Below, one piece after another: positions 9,208 to 17,435 of a DNA stretch of 63,306 bases. The notes under the pieces are model-generated. The model worked only from the letters and a program-made list of their open reading frames with translations, ran no database searches and had not been told where the DNA came from. The translations under genes and the position numbers were made by a program. Positions within the stretch are counted from its first letter, which is position 1. Each line of letters opens with the position of its first letter. Origin of the DNA: CAYWNA01 sp964459305 (lineage in GTDB: Bacteria > Planctomycetota > Planctomycetia > Pirellulales > Pirellulaceae); assembly GCA_964459305.1 (NCBI GenBank), contig CAYWNA010000047.1, forward strand, positions 1-63,306, written 5' to 3'.

Positions 9208-9735
9208 CTACCGTTGGATCTCGCAGTCCGGCAGCGAGTTGGTCAATTGCCTAAATCCATCGTCTGTTATCTGTGTACCGCGGATATCGAGTTGATCAAG
9301 GTGCCGTAGCACCCGAATGTGTTGCACAGCCTCGTCCGTTACATGAGTGTCGCGCAGGTCAAGTGATCGAAGATTGGGAAACTTGCGAAGCACGATAACG
9401 GCGTTGTCGTCAACGGGGAGTATCGTACCGCGCCGCTCCTTCGCGGACCAATTGTGAGGTGATAGATCCACGGCCTCCACGTAATTCAAGAAAGTCCCGA
9501 AGAACCAGCCTTTCGATTGGCCCCGCGTCCTAAGGCTGTAGAGCGCGCTGGCCATGGAAAACACACCACCGTAGGGGTGAATCTCCGCTCTTGCGTTCCG
9601 TTCCTGCGACCTGACAAACCAGTAGCGATAGATGGCAGAGGTCGCTCCCATCCAAACCGCCAATACCGTGAAGGCGACGAGAAGCGTTCGCAAGCTGAAC
9701 GTGTATCGTCTCTGCGAATTGCGTTGAGGTCTCAT
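9208..9735 (-). CDS. Membrane-anchored leucine-rich-repeat protein
   Basis: Encodes 175 residues. The N-terminus RRYTFSLRTLLVAFTVLAVW is the basic stretch plus single membrane helix common to many planctomycete proteins. Residues about 120-175 form short leucine-rich repeats (NLRSLDLRDTHVTDEAVQHI, HLDQLDIRGTQITDDG) of the ribonuclease-inhibitor-like cysteine-free type. Such proteins are small surface or membrane scaffolds of unknown role. The start at 9735 was chosen because the longer frame to 9807 adds only basic, low-complexity residues. It ends 39 bp before the next gene on the strand, whose ribosome site falls in the gap, so the two may share a transcript. Confidence 0.7.
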   Translation of the reverse strand: MRPQRNSQRRYTFSLRTLLVAFTVLAVWMGATSAIYRYWFVRSQERNARAEIHPYGGVFSMASALYSLRTRGQSKGWFFGTFLNYVEAVDLSPHNWSAKERRGTILPVDDNAVIVLRKFPNLRSLDLRDTHVTDEAVQHIRVLRHLDQLDIRGTQITDDGFRQLTNSLPDCEIQR

Positions 9736-10026
9736 TGGTGCGTTTGACCCCTGCCGGCGTGTGTGCCGTGGACGGGCCAGTCTACTATTGAGACAGCGCC
9801 GCGGCAAGCATTTGTGGAGTCAGTTTTGGGGTGGCACAAGGCGCCAGTGTCCGCTGAGAGGCAGAAAAACTCCTCGGCAGAAGCAAGTATGAAGCTTCCG
9901 TTGCTGCCTGAGTCGGTTACACTGCACACGTGCGTCGAGGAGGATTCAATCGGCTAGCGAGTTTTGGCTTATCAGTTCATTTTGAACCGTCCTCGCAGTG
10001 TGTGCGGGATGGTCGGGGAGGTGATC

Positions 10027-11154
10027 ATGCGTTGTCTGTTCGTTCTGATGGCTGTCGTGAATTTGGTGGTATGTGCCTACGCCGGAGACAACAAGGGGCT
10101 CGGTCAGCCGATCGAGATTGATGGCGAAAGCGGTGCCGAGGTTTACCTGTTGGGCGGCGATGAGCGGCCTGCGGACAATATCTATGGTGAGCAACCCTAC
10201 GGCGATGCCACGGGCCGACGCATTGCCATCCGCTATTATGCCCTGCCGAACAAGCCCGGTGGCCTCAATATCCTGGATCTGCAGGATGGCTCGAATCACG
10301 AGATTCTGTCTGGCAAGCCGCCCTTTCCGGCGTTCCATGCCTGGGGCGAGTGGTTGTATTACGCCCAGACCGTTGACGGCAAGAAGATGCTGCGGCGCTG
10401 CAACTATCTGACCCTGCAGGTCGAGAATATCGCTGAGCTGCCGCCGGACCGCGGCAGCTACAGCTACGGCACGGTGTCGCCCGATCATCGATACTACGCC
10501 GTGAGCGTCCGCCTTCCGGACGGTGGGCCGTCCCAGGTGCATCTGCTCGACCTTGAGACGAACGAGTGGTGCGTGCTTCTGGACAAGCCGGGCTATCACG
10601 CCAAGCACGAGCAGTTTTCGCGTGACGGTCGCAACCGTGTGCTGATCCAATTGAATCAGATGCCGAAGGTCAAGGTCGTACTGCTCAGCGAGTTAGAAAT
10701 CGGCGGCACCGAGAAGCCGTTCCCCGCCGACCAGCCCTACACACTGCGACCCACCGGCCACGAAGCTTGGATCGGCAACACCAGCAGCATCTTCTTCTCC
10801 ACGGGCTCCAGCTCAACGACGAAGGGAAACATCTGGAGCGCGAAGGTCGGCGACGAGAAGCCTCGGCTCGTGCACGAGGGCAAACGCTTTGGGCATGTCA
10901 GCGTCTCGCGCGATGGGAAGTACTGGATCGGCGACAATGGCGAGAAGGGCATTCCGATCTACATTGGCAGCTTCGCATCCGGCCGCTGCAAGCGAGCCTG
11001 TTTCAGCCGCACGGAATACGACGGAAAGCAGTGGAGCCACGCGCACCCGTATCTGACGGCCGACGACAAATGGCTGATATTCGGCGCGCGGCGAAACGGC
11101 CACCCACAGACACACGGGGCGAAGTTGAAGGACGGGTGGCTGGAGACGTTGTAG
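10027..11154 (+). CDS. Exported oligogalacturonate-lyase-like beta-propeller protein
   Basis: Encodes 375 residues starting with a signal peptide (MRCLFVLMAVVNLVVCAYAG). The body contains TolB-like propeller blades (GGLNILDLQDG, QVHLLDLETNEWCVLLD, HVSVSRDGKYWIGDN), and the end SHAHPYLTADDKWLIFGARR resembles the last blades of the oligogalacturonate lyase family (PF14583), which splits unsaturated pectin oligomers. Key Mn-binding histidines cannot be assigned with certainty; H-rich segments (YHAKHEQFSRDG, WSHAHPY) are candidates. ATG 10027 has GGGGAG seven bases upstream, clearly better than the TTG at 9964. Could also be a non-enzymatic TolB-type propeller. Confidence 0.6.
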   Translation: MRCLFVLMAVVNLVVCAYAGDNKGLGQPIEIDGESGAEVYLLGGDERPADNIYGEQPYGDATGRRIAIRYYALPNKPGGLNILDLQDGSNHEILSGKPPFPAFHAWGEWLYYAQTVDGKKMLRRCNYLTLQVENIAELPPDRGSYSYGTVSPDHRYYAVSVRLPDGGPSQVHLLDLETNEWCVLLDKPGYHAKHEQFSRDGRNRVLIQLNQMPKVKVVLLSELEIGGTEKPFPADQPYTLRPTGHEAWIGNTSSIFFSTGSSSTTKGNIWSAKVGDEKPRLVHEGKRFGHVSVSRDGKYWIGDNGEKGIPIYIGSFASGRCKRACFSRTEYDGKQWSHAHPYLTADDKWLIFGARRNGHPQTHGAKLKDGWLETL

Positions 11155-11197
11155 CGAAAATCCCTTCTCTCTCGTGCGTGTCTGGCGGGGCATCAGA

Positions 11198-11327
11198 TCG
11201 TTTAACCGCAGGGCCAGCGACCCGCGCGGGAGCCGAGTTGGAACGGGCATTCCCCTCGACGCCGGGGGAGAGATCCCACGCAACGTCCTCGCCAACGCGC
11301 GGCCCGTTGGGCACTGCGGTTAAACGA
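11198..11327. repeat. Intergenic element, family C copy 1 (TTTAACCGC ends)
   Basis: TCGTTTAACCGCA at 11198-11210 and TGCGGTTAAACGA at 11315-11327 are perfect 13-bp terminal inverted repeats enclosing about 100 GC-rich bases that pair only partly. The same ends bound the strong palindrome at 17094-17166. Confidence 0.7.
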
Positions 11328-11381
11328 GAAAATGTGCCATTCTTCACCGATAGCAGCGTACGTGCCTCAGTCCATTCGATT

Positions 11382-11441
11382 CAGTAGGTTGGCCTACCAA
11401 GCCCGACGAGGATTGGACGGCTTTGGAAAGCCATCCTACTG
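11382..11441. repeat. Short inverted repeat, CAGTAGGTTGGC type
   Basis: CAGTAGGTTGGC (11382-11393) and GCCATCCTACTG (11430-11441) pair with one mismatch around a 36-base interior that itself contains GGCTTTGGAAAGCC. Gene-free sequence; no coding potential seen in 11155-11566. Confidence 0.5.
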
Positions 11442-11566
11442 ACAATCTCGATTGCGACGCCGCACGGGGCTCATGGACGTTCGCTGCTCGATTCGCCCTA
11501 CATCTTCGGCTGTTATGAGAAGCGGCTCAAGGGCGATTAGGCAAGCCTACTCTGTCGGCCAGCGGG

Positions 11567-11696
11567 CCTTGATCATGACTCCGGCAGTTGCCGGCAGTGA
11601 CAGCATAGAAACCCGAAGCGTAAGCGAGGAATGCAGCAAATTACAGCCTCATCCTCGCTTACGCTTCGGGTTTCGATGCCGAGTTACGATCAAGGC
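11567..11696. repeat. Nested palindromic element, family B copy 1
   Basis: About 130 bp with outer ends CCTTGATCATGACTCCGGCA and its near-complement, and inner arms AACCCGAAGCGTAAGCGAGGA / TCCTCGCTTACGCTTCGGGTT. The copy at 58991-59126 is nearly identical across its length. The right arm supplies the last codons and the TAA stop (11659-11661) of the glycerophosphodiesterase gene on the minus strand. Confidence 0.9.
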
Positions 11697-12537
11697 TCGG
11701 CCGGCGATAAACCGGCTGGAGACGCTGGATGCCGAACCGGTCCGCGACCTTCAGCATTTCGCCGACGCGATCGACCAATGGAAACTCGACGCCCGCCTCA
11801 AATAATTCACGGACCTTCTCGGCTTCGTTTGCACAGCAGTAGTTGATGCGGATGCCTCTCTCTCGCAACCGCTTTGTAAGAGTGGGATCGACCGACTTGC
11901 CGCCCAACAGCTGGATGAAGTCGGCCTTCATGTTGATCGTCTCGTTGACGTACGCCAGCGTGTTGGCTTGCCGCTCCATGTTGCAGATCTTGATGCGCGG
12001 ATCGACCTGTTTCGCGGCGTGGGCGGCTTTGGACTTGCACGCCAGGAACGACTGGTGCAGTCGCTGGTGGGCGACAATTCGCCGAGTGACCTTCTCGGCC
12101 AAACCGATGCTGCCCTTCAAATGCACGTTCAGCCAGATGTTCTCCGGCATCGCCGCGAGCGTTTCGTCCAATGTCGGGATCCGTTCTTCCTTGAACTCTC
12201 CCCCTTTCCAAGAACCTGCATCCAACGCCTTCAACTCGGCCAACGTCAAGTCCGACACTCGGTCGCTGCCGTCCGTCGTCCGGTCCACGGTCGCGTCGTG
12301 CATCAGCACCAATTGGCCGTCTTTGGTCAACGCCACGTCGAATTCGATCATGTGAGCGCCCAACCGAATGGCCTCCCGAAAGGCCGCGAGCGTGTTTTCC
12401 GGGTGTGTATCGCTCGCTCCGCGGTGGGCACAGATTCCGCGTGCCGGCATTCGTACGTCCGTTTCGCCTGCGTGCGAGGTGCCCAACAGGCAATAGGAAA
12501 TCACGAGCGTGACGATTGTAAAACGAGGCGCCTTCAT
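11659..12537 (-). CDS. Exported glycerophosphodiester phosphodiesterase
   Basis: Encodes 292 residues with a signal peptide (MKAPRFTIVTLVISYCLLG...). GICAHRGASDTHPENTLAAF, then MIEFDVALTKDG and VLMHDATVDRTTDG, give the catalytic His, the metal-binding Glu/Asp pair and the second His of the GDPD family (PF03009), which cleaves glycerophosphodiesters to glycerol-3-phosphate and an alcohol. ATG 12537 has AAAGGA upstream and overlaps the stop of the upstream C69 gene as ATGA, indicating translational coupling. The last 12 or so residues (SLDRNSASKPEA) are encoded by repeat element B, so the natural C-terminus appears replaced; the catalytic core is intact. Confidence 0.9.
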   Translation of the reverse strand: MKAPRFTIVTLVISYCLLGTSHAGETDVRMPARGICAHRGASDTHPENTLAAFREAIRLGAHMIEFDVALTKDGQLVLMHDATVDRTTDGSDRVSDLTLAELKALDAGSWKGGEFKEERIPTLDETLAAMPENIWLNVHLKGSIGLAEKVTRRIVAHQRLHQSFLACKSKAAHAAKQVDPRIKICNMERQANTLAYVNETINMKADFIQLLGGKSVDPTLTKRLRERGIRINYCCANEAEKVRELFEAGVEFPLVDRVGEMLKVADRFGIQRLQPVYRRPSLDRNSASKPEA

Positions 12538-14138
12538 CGGTAGTCCTTTCGCAGCCTGTTGACCGCAGCGACGGCTTCCGCGACGCACTTTTCGGTGAAA
12601 TCGTCGAGCGTCCGAGTTGCGTCTGCAGTCTTTCCCAACTTCATTTGATCGATGGATCGTTGCTCCACCTGTTTGCATTGGTCCATCCACTTTCTTTCGA
12701 GTCGATCGAAGGCCGCTCGCACCGCGGGTTGACGTTTACTGAATTCCGTTCCCGTCTCATCGCCTTTGATCTTATCGAGCAGCTCTCGGAATAGCCACCA
12801 ATAGGAGTTTTCCGAAAACTCGTCACGCTTTGCCTGCGGCGGTGCGGTGACCGTCTTGCCCATTTGACCGGCGGTGGAGAGCACTTTGGGCAGTTGGCTG
12901 GCTGTGGGGAAAACGGGAATGTACAGACCGGTGCACGGCGTGACCGGCGCCCACCACATCTGTGCCAGTTGGTCCGAATCCTCCGGCAGGACAAATACTG
13001 CGGAGCTCGCAGTGTTGCCCCAGGTGAATTCGGCGGGTGAACTGTGCATGCAAAGCGTCAGGAAATCGGGCAGCGCGACGTTGAAATACGGGCCGTTCAG
13101 GAATGTATCCTCGTAATGGTCACGCAGAATGCGTTTGACCCACTGGGGTGACACTTTGCCGTTTTCCTTCTGGCGCAAGAGCTGGCGAGACCGCTGAACT
13201 CGCAGGTGTGAGAGTTGAAGCGGTGTCTTCAAGTCAATATAGGCACGGGCGAAATCGAAATCGTTCTTCTTGTCCTTGGGCCACCAGCCTTTCTCGATGG
13301 CGTACTCGACAAGGTCGCCGCTGGCCAGGTCCCACTCGGTGCGAATTGACGGTTGGTTGGAGATCGCAGCCACACCGCGAGTCACTCGCCGCGCCACCCA
13401 CCGCTTGCCCACGGTCTCCAGAATCCAAGATTCTTTACAGTCGGCAATGATGTACGAGTTGTCGTACCCGCCGGTTTCGTGGCCAATCGTCGGCACGCCC
13501 GAACCCCATTGACCGTATCGCTCGACCAGACTCGTGATCACGTCCAGTGCTTCGCGGGCCGTTTTGCCGCGTTCCAGGCCCAGCCGCAGCAAGTCCATTC
13601 CCAACAGCCCGAGTTCCGGTGGCCTGCCCGCTTTGCTCGCGGCGACCGCATCGGCGAACGTTTTGGTGAAGATCGCTTCGTTCCCGATCGCCACACCGAA
13701 CTCATTGAGTCCCTCCTCATAGCCCCAACACCAATAGGGACTCGATCCGATGGTGGCGTACGTCTGAGGAACTTGAGGAATCGTCCGATACTCCAGTTCG
13801 ATCGATGCTTCGGGCGAGTGTTCCTGACGCGGGTGGCGGATCAGCACCTGGCAGTCGTAGACCGGCCGATCGCTGTTCTTTCCCAGAATCGTCGTCCCGG
13901 TGGTTGTGGCATCAGGCAACGCGACCACAGTATCGCACGAGAGAGGAAGCACGCGCCGGTTCACATCCCGTATCGATTTCATCCGCAACCGGGTCTCGGC
14001 CAGGGCTGACGGGCCATCCGGGCCGAGCAACGCCAGTATCCCACACCCGACGGCGGCCCCGCTCTTGAGGAACTCCCGCCGATCTTGCGAGTTGGTAGAC
14101 GAGGATTGAGTCCAGTGGTCATGTCGACGACGTGCCAT
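12534..14138 (-). CDS. Tat-exported C69 (secernin-type) dipeptidase
   Basis: Encodes 534 residues. A Tat-like signal (DRREFLKSGAAVGCGILALL) is followed by LSCDTVVALPDATTTGTT and ILGKNSDRP. The Cys of LSCDT is the expected N-terminal nucleophile exposed by self-processing in C69/secernin peptidases, and GKNSDRP is the family signature. Further family features are GLNEFGVAIGNEAI and ESWILETVGKRW. The enzyme probably cleaves dipeptides or peptides outside the cytoplasm. ATG 14138 has GGAGGG six bases upstream; the frame extends to 14342 but without a ribosome site. It is coupled to the downstream phosphodiesterase. Confidence 0.88.
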   Translation of the reverse strand: MARRRHDHWTQSSSTNSQDRREFLKSGAAVGCGILALLGPDGPSALAETRLRMKSIRDVNRRVLPLSCDTVVALPDATTTGTTILGKNSDRPVYDCQVLIRHPRQEHSPEASIELEYRTIPQVPQTYATIGSSPYWCWGYEEGLNEFGVAIGNEAIFTKTFADAVAASKAGRPPELGLLGMDLLRLGLERGKTAREALDVITSLVERYGQWGSGVPTIGHETGGYDNSYIIADCKESWILETVGKRWVARRVTRGVAAISNQPSIRTEWDLASGDLVEYAIEKGWWPKDKKNDFDFARAYIDLKTPLQLSHLRVQRSRQLLRQKENGKVSPQWVKRILRDHYEDTFLNGPYFNVALPDFLTLCMHSSPAEFTWGNTASSAVFVLPEDSDQLAQMWWAPVTPCTGLYIPVFPTASQLPKVLSTAGQMGKTVTAPPQAKRDEFSENSYWWLFRELLDKIKGDETGTEFSKRQPAVRAAFDRLERKWMDQCKQVEQRSIDQMKLGKTADATRTLDDFTEKCVAEAVAAVNRLRKDYR

Positions 14139-14292
14139 TGTATCCCTCCACGGGCTCGTGGCTATAAACTGACTCGGCCACATTCCAGGGCAAATGAATC
14201 GAAGATCCTGCTCGCCAGGCAATTGCACAGCGATGAGACACTGCGACCCACTGCTTCGATGCGCCCGATGTGTGAGATGTGGGGAAGGGTGG

Positions 14293-14712
14293 TCAGCTGC
14301 TTGCGTAGCGCCCTTCTTCCCTTCGTTTCCGGGCCACATCACTCACCACGGTCATTTCCTCCAGTGCGAGGCCCAATTTCTCTTGGATGATTGTCTTGAG
14401 GTACGCCTTATGCGGACACGCGGGCCCGTGGTAGTTGTCACTGGCAACACAGGAAGATAGGTGTACCACGATCTCGCTGCGATCGATTTCTTTCTTTTTT
14501 CCGATCCGCTTGAGAAAATCCGCGAGTTTGCGGTGAATCGCCTTCCCACAGCAGCCACCACATGTGAGCGTGAGGAGACGAAGGGGAGCATCTTCGGAAT
14601 ACTCCGTGAACCCGCCCGAACGGTTCGAGAAGGCATCCTCACAGGGGTATCCAGAGCAACGCTCCTTGACAATATGGCATTGCACAACAACTACGTATTT
14701 GGGGGCTGCCAT
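14293..14712 (-). CDS. CGGC-domain protein
   Basis: Encodes 139 residues. It carries the CGGCC motif near residue 51 (TLTCGGCCGKAIHRKL) and several further cysteines (QCHIVKERCSGYPCE, HLSSCVASDNYHGPACPH), matching the CGGC domain (PF08821) thought to bind metal. Function is unknown. The start has AGGAG seven bases upstream. It lies in a run of minus-strand genes but is separated from the C69 gene by about 150 bp and from the kinase by about 120 bp, so it may be a separate unit. Confidence 0.8.
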   Translation of the reverse strand: MAAPKYVVVVQCHIVKERCSGYPCEDAFSNRSGGFTEYSEDAPLRLLTLTCGGCCGKAIHRKLADFLKRIGKKKEIDRSEIVVHLSSCVASDNYHGPACPHKAYLKTIIQEKLGLALEEMTVVSDVARKRREEGRYASS

Positions 14713-14733
14713 GGTCGTCTCCTGTTGGCCGAT

Positions 14734-14827
14734 TCGTTTGACCCGAAGCCGCAGGCGAAGAGTGGTTTGAATCGTCGTCGAAGCGCGGCGCCCGCCATCG
14801 CCTCCGGGTTAAGTGGGGCTAAACGAG
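14734..14827. repeat. Degenerate intergenic element, family C copy 3
   Basis: TCGTTTGACCCGAAGCCGCAGGCG and CGCCTCCGGGTTAAG...CTAAACGAG are worn versions of the family C arms. It fills the gap between the nucleoside diphosphate kinase stop and the CGGC gene start. Confidence 0.4.
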
Positions 14828-14833
14828 TGAGTT

Positions 14834-15571
14834 CTAACCTCCTTGCTGCTCGTTGATCAGGTATTTGGCGGCTACGGTTTCCAAGGGACAGGGCGCCGTG
14901 TCACCAGCAGAAATGAGACGTAACGTCTCCAGGTCCGAACTCCAGGCCGCATCGCCGGGGGCCAGCAGGCAGGTACTGCCGGGCTCGTGGGTCGTGAAGA
15001 GCTTGCCATCTTTGAGATAGTAGTGCGCATCGTTAACCTCGACGGGATAGTCGCGCAGGCCTGGCGGAATGTCGTTTGGTTTGAACCAGAGTTTTATCTC
15101 TCGCTCCGCCTCACTCACCGTCGCTGAGGCGTGAATGAGATTGTCGATACGCTGCCCAACGGCGTTTCCGTCGTCATCCTTGAGGGGGACAACCGTACCG
15201 AGCGCCCGAATGCATCCGGGCTTCTCTTTCCTGGCCACGTGCGGATCCGTAGGTCCCGCGATGCCACGGATCTTCAAAACGGCATCCGGGCCGCGAAGGA
15301 CAAAGGCGATGACCCTGCGTTTTTCGGGGGCATCGGGGTAATGGGCGCACCCCATGATGTAGCCCAACAGCGGCTCGTAGAACGGCTTGCCTCGATGTTC
15401 GGCGTAGTGTTCTTCGGCCAGTATCTTGTGGACGCATACGATTTTGGCGCCGGCAAAACGCAGGCCGGTGTGGAACTCCGAGAGGGTCGACAGCATATAA
15501 CCGGTCAGGGAGTTCAGTAGCGCATCCGGTTTGATGAGCACAAGCGTCTGTTCCATGCCATTACTATCCAT
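14834..15571 (-). CDS. ndk: Nucleoside diphosphate kinase, long form
   Basis: Encodes 245 residues, against about 140 for ordinary NDK. TLVLIKPDALLNSLTGYML and EEHYAEHRGKPFYEPLLGYI are classic NDK segments, GPTDPHVARKEKPGCIRALG the nucleotide-binding loop, and NLIHASATVSEAEREIKLWF contains the phospho-accepting His. Two insertions are visible (CAHYPDAPEKRR and PLKDDDGNAVGQR), plus a roughly 90-residue C-terminal extension (YPVEVNDAHYYLKDG..., ending with EQQGG) of no recognised family. ATG 15571 has AAAGGAAA upstream. It transfers the gamma phosphate between nucleotides; the extension may add a binding role. Confidence 0.85.
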   Translation of the reverse strand: MDSNGMEQTLVLIKPDALLNSLTGYMLSTLSEFHTGLRFAGAKIVCVHKILAEEHYAEHRGKPFYEPLLGYIMGCAHYPDAPEKRRVIAFVLRGPDAVLKIRGIAGPTDPHVARKEKPGCIRALGTVVPLKDDDGNAVGQRIDNLIHASATVSEAEREIKLWFKPNDIPPGLRDYPVEVNDAHYYLKDGKLFTTHEPGSTCLLAPGDAAWSSDLETLRLISAGDTAPCPLETVAAKYLINEQQGG

Positions 15572-15726
15572 GTGGGAATTTCCTTTCTGCGACACTCAGA
15601 TTGTAGGCGGGTTCGCCGAGTCTGTGAAGGACTTGGTGAGCCGGAGACGTGAGCCTCCCGGTTTGATCAGCGGGCTAACGCCCGCCGCTCGCCTGCCCCG
15701 CGCTCGCGCGTTCCCTTTTCCGATCG

Positions 15727-16914
15727 CTATCTTTCGTCCAGCACTTCCACGGCGGCGAATTTCTTGCCTTCGAGCATCTCCAGGCTTGCGCCGCCTCCGG
15801 TGCTCACATGCGACACTTTGTCAGCGAAGCCGAGCCGATCGATGGCTGCTGCACTGTCGCCCCCGCCGATGATACTGGTGGCGTTGCCGTCGGCGATGGC
15901 CTGCGCGACGGCCTTCGTGCCGGCATCGAACGGCGGCATCTCAAACACGCCCATCGGCCCGTTCCAGACGACCGTCTTTGCCTCTCGCACCAGGTTTCCA
16001 TACAACTCGGCCGTCTTTGGGCCGATATCCAGGCCCTGGTAACCGTCCGGGACCTCTCCGGCCAGTGCGATTGCCTTGTTGCAGTCGCCAGCGAATTTGT
16101 CGCCGCAGTGATCGTCCACCGGCAGCACGAGCTTCTCTCCGCCTACGGCGATCAGTTTGTTGGCCAATTCCAGCTTGTCTTCCTCCACCAGGCTGTGCCC
16201 TACGCGGCCGCCCTTGGCCAAAGAAAAGGTGTAGGCCATGGCGCCGCCGATCAGCACTTTGTCGCAGATGCCCAACAGGTTTTCGATCACGTTGATCTTA
16301 TCCGAGACCTTGGCACCGCCCAGGATCGCGACGAAGGGGCGTTCGGGGGCCGCAATCGCTTCGCTCAGATACTGAATCTCCTTCTGCACCAGAAAGCCAA
16401 CCACCTTCGGCTTGTCGCCCATGGCGTTCGGTACGGCCACCATCGACGCATGCGCCCGGTGGCAGGTCCCAAAAGCGTCGTTGCAGTAGATGTCCGCCAT
16501 ACCGGCTAGGGCGCTGCCAAAGTCCTCGTCGCCTTTTTTCTCCGCGGGATTGAAGCGAAGATTCTCCAGAACCAGGACGTCGCCGTCGCTCAACGCCGCA
16601 GCCTTTGCCTTTGCGTCGTCGCCAACCGTATCGGTCGCAAAGGCCACGTCCTTTCCCAGTAGCTCGGCCAGCTTGTCGGCAGCGGGTTTCAGGCTGAACT
16701 TCGCGTCGCCAGCATCTCCTTTCGGCCGTCCCAGGTGGCTCATCAGAATCAGTCGACCACCCCGATCCACTACGGATCGGATGGAAGGCAGAGCCATCCT
16801 AACACGCCGATCGTCCGTGACGTTTTGCTGATCGTCGAGCGGTACGTTAAAGTCCACCCGCATCAGTACGGTCTTGCCGGAAACATCCACATCCTGAATC
16901 GTCTTTTTGGCCAT
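15727..16914 (-). CDS. pgk: Phosphoglycerate kinase
   Basis: Encodes 395 residues, the normal length. The N-terminal MRVDFNVPLDD, SHLGRPKGD and NLRFNPAEKKGDEDF, and the C-terminal NGPMGVFEMPPFDAGT, IIGGGDSAAAI and HVSTGGGASLEMLEG, are canonical for the 1,3-bisphosphoglycerate and nucleotide sites. It converts 1,3-bisphosphoglycerate plus ADP to 3-phosphoglycerate plus ATP in glycolysis. A good AAAGGATG lies nine bases before ATG 16914, and a candidate promoter is at 16991-17019. It is divergent from korA. Confidence 0.98.
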   Translation of the reverse strand: MAKKTIQDVDVSGKTVLMRVDFNVPLDDQQNVTDDRRVRMALPSIRSVVDRGGRLILMSHLGRPKGDAGDAKFSLKPAADKLAELLGKDVAFATDTVGDDAKAKAAALSDGDVLVLENLRFNPAEKKGDEDFGSALAGMADIYCNDAFGTCHRAHASMVAVPNAMGDKPKVVGFLVQKEIQYLSEAIAAPERPFVAILGGAKVSDKINVIENLLGICDKVLIGGAMAYTFSLAKGGRVGHSLVEEDKLELANKLIAVGGEKLVLPVDDHCGDKFAGDCNKAIALAGEVPDGYQGLDIGPKTAELYGNLVREAKTVVWNGPMGVFEMPPFDAGTKAVAQAIADGNATSIIGGGDSAAAIDRLGFADKVSHVSTGGGASLEMLEGKKFAAVEVLDER

Positions 16915-16990
16915 GATTCACACATCCTTTGCCGTGCTATCGAGACATAACGGTAACGAAGGTTTGTTTAGTGAGTTCGTGAGAGCCCAA

Positions 16991-17019
16991 ATTACATAGA
17001 TTCTTGGCGACCGTTGCAA
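16991..17019 (-). promoter_or_regulatory. Candidate promoter of pgk
   Basis: On the minus strand TTGCAA (17014-17019) and TGTAAT (16991-16996) are separated by exactly 17 bp, about 80 bp before the pgk start. Read by eye only. Confidence 0.4.
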
Positions 17020-17093
17020 GGTCCCTTTTTTGCAGATGCCTTTTGTCGCAACTATCGTGCATATGCGGCTCTCGGTCAGGTTTGACACATTTG

Positions 17094-17166
17094 CTCGTTT
17101 AACCGCAAGCCGGAGGCGTGCGCGCCCCCAGCCCTCGCGCACGCCTCCGGCTTGCGGTTAAACGAG
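17094..17166. repeat. Perfect 31-bp-arm palindrome, family C copy 2
   Basis: Arms 17094-17124 and 17136-17166 are exact reverse complements over 31 bases, around an 11-base loop. Ends are CTCGTTTAACCGC / GCGGTTAAACGAG, as in 11198-11327. It sits in the 520-bp pgk-korA divergent spacer, which otherwise shows only the pgk promoter and no coding potential. Possible factor-independent stop or repeat element. Confidence 0.9.
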
Positions 17167-17435
17167 TCATTTTCGCCTGTGGGCGGTATAGCTGGCTTGT
17201 TGGGATACATCAACAGTGGTAGATTTGTGGGAGGCAGCCTGCGCGCGATCGCTGTGTCGCTTTTACTCTGCACCAATTGTCCAGCATTTCCCGGCCCTCA
17301 TTAGGACTCTACCCCCCAACGCCCGATCTTCGACCAGGGAGCGCGAACGTGCCTGAGGCATTGAACGTCGTCAAGGTCTTGACCTAGCGATACAATTCAT
17401 AAGAGACAACTACACAAGAGCACCCCGAGCAAGCG

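Noticed and set aside
11155..11700. CRISPR-like array from the dense repeats
   Set aside because: The repeats are different inverted repeats, not regularly spaced direct repeats, and no cas gene is present.
17082..17110. TTGACA at 17082 as a korA promoter
   Set aside because: No -10 hexamer at a workable distance; the position overlaps the palindrome at 17094.
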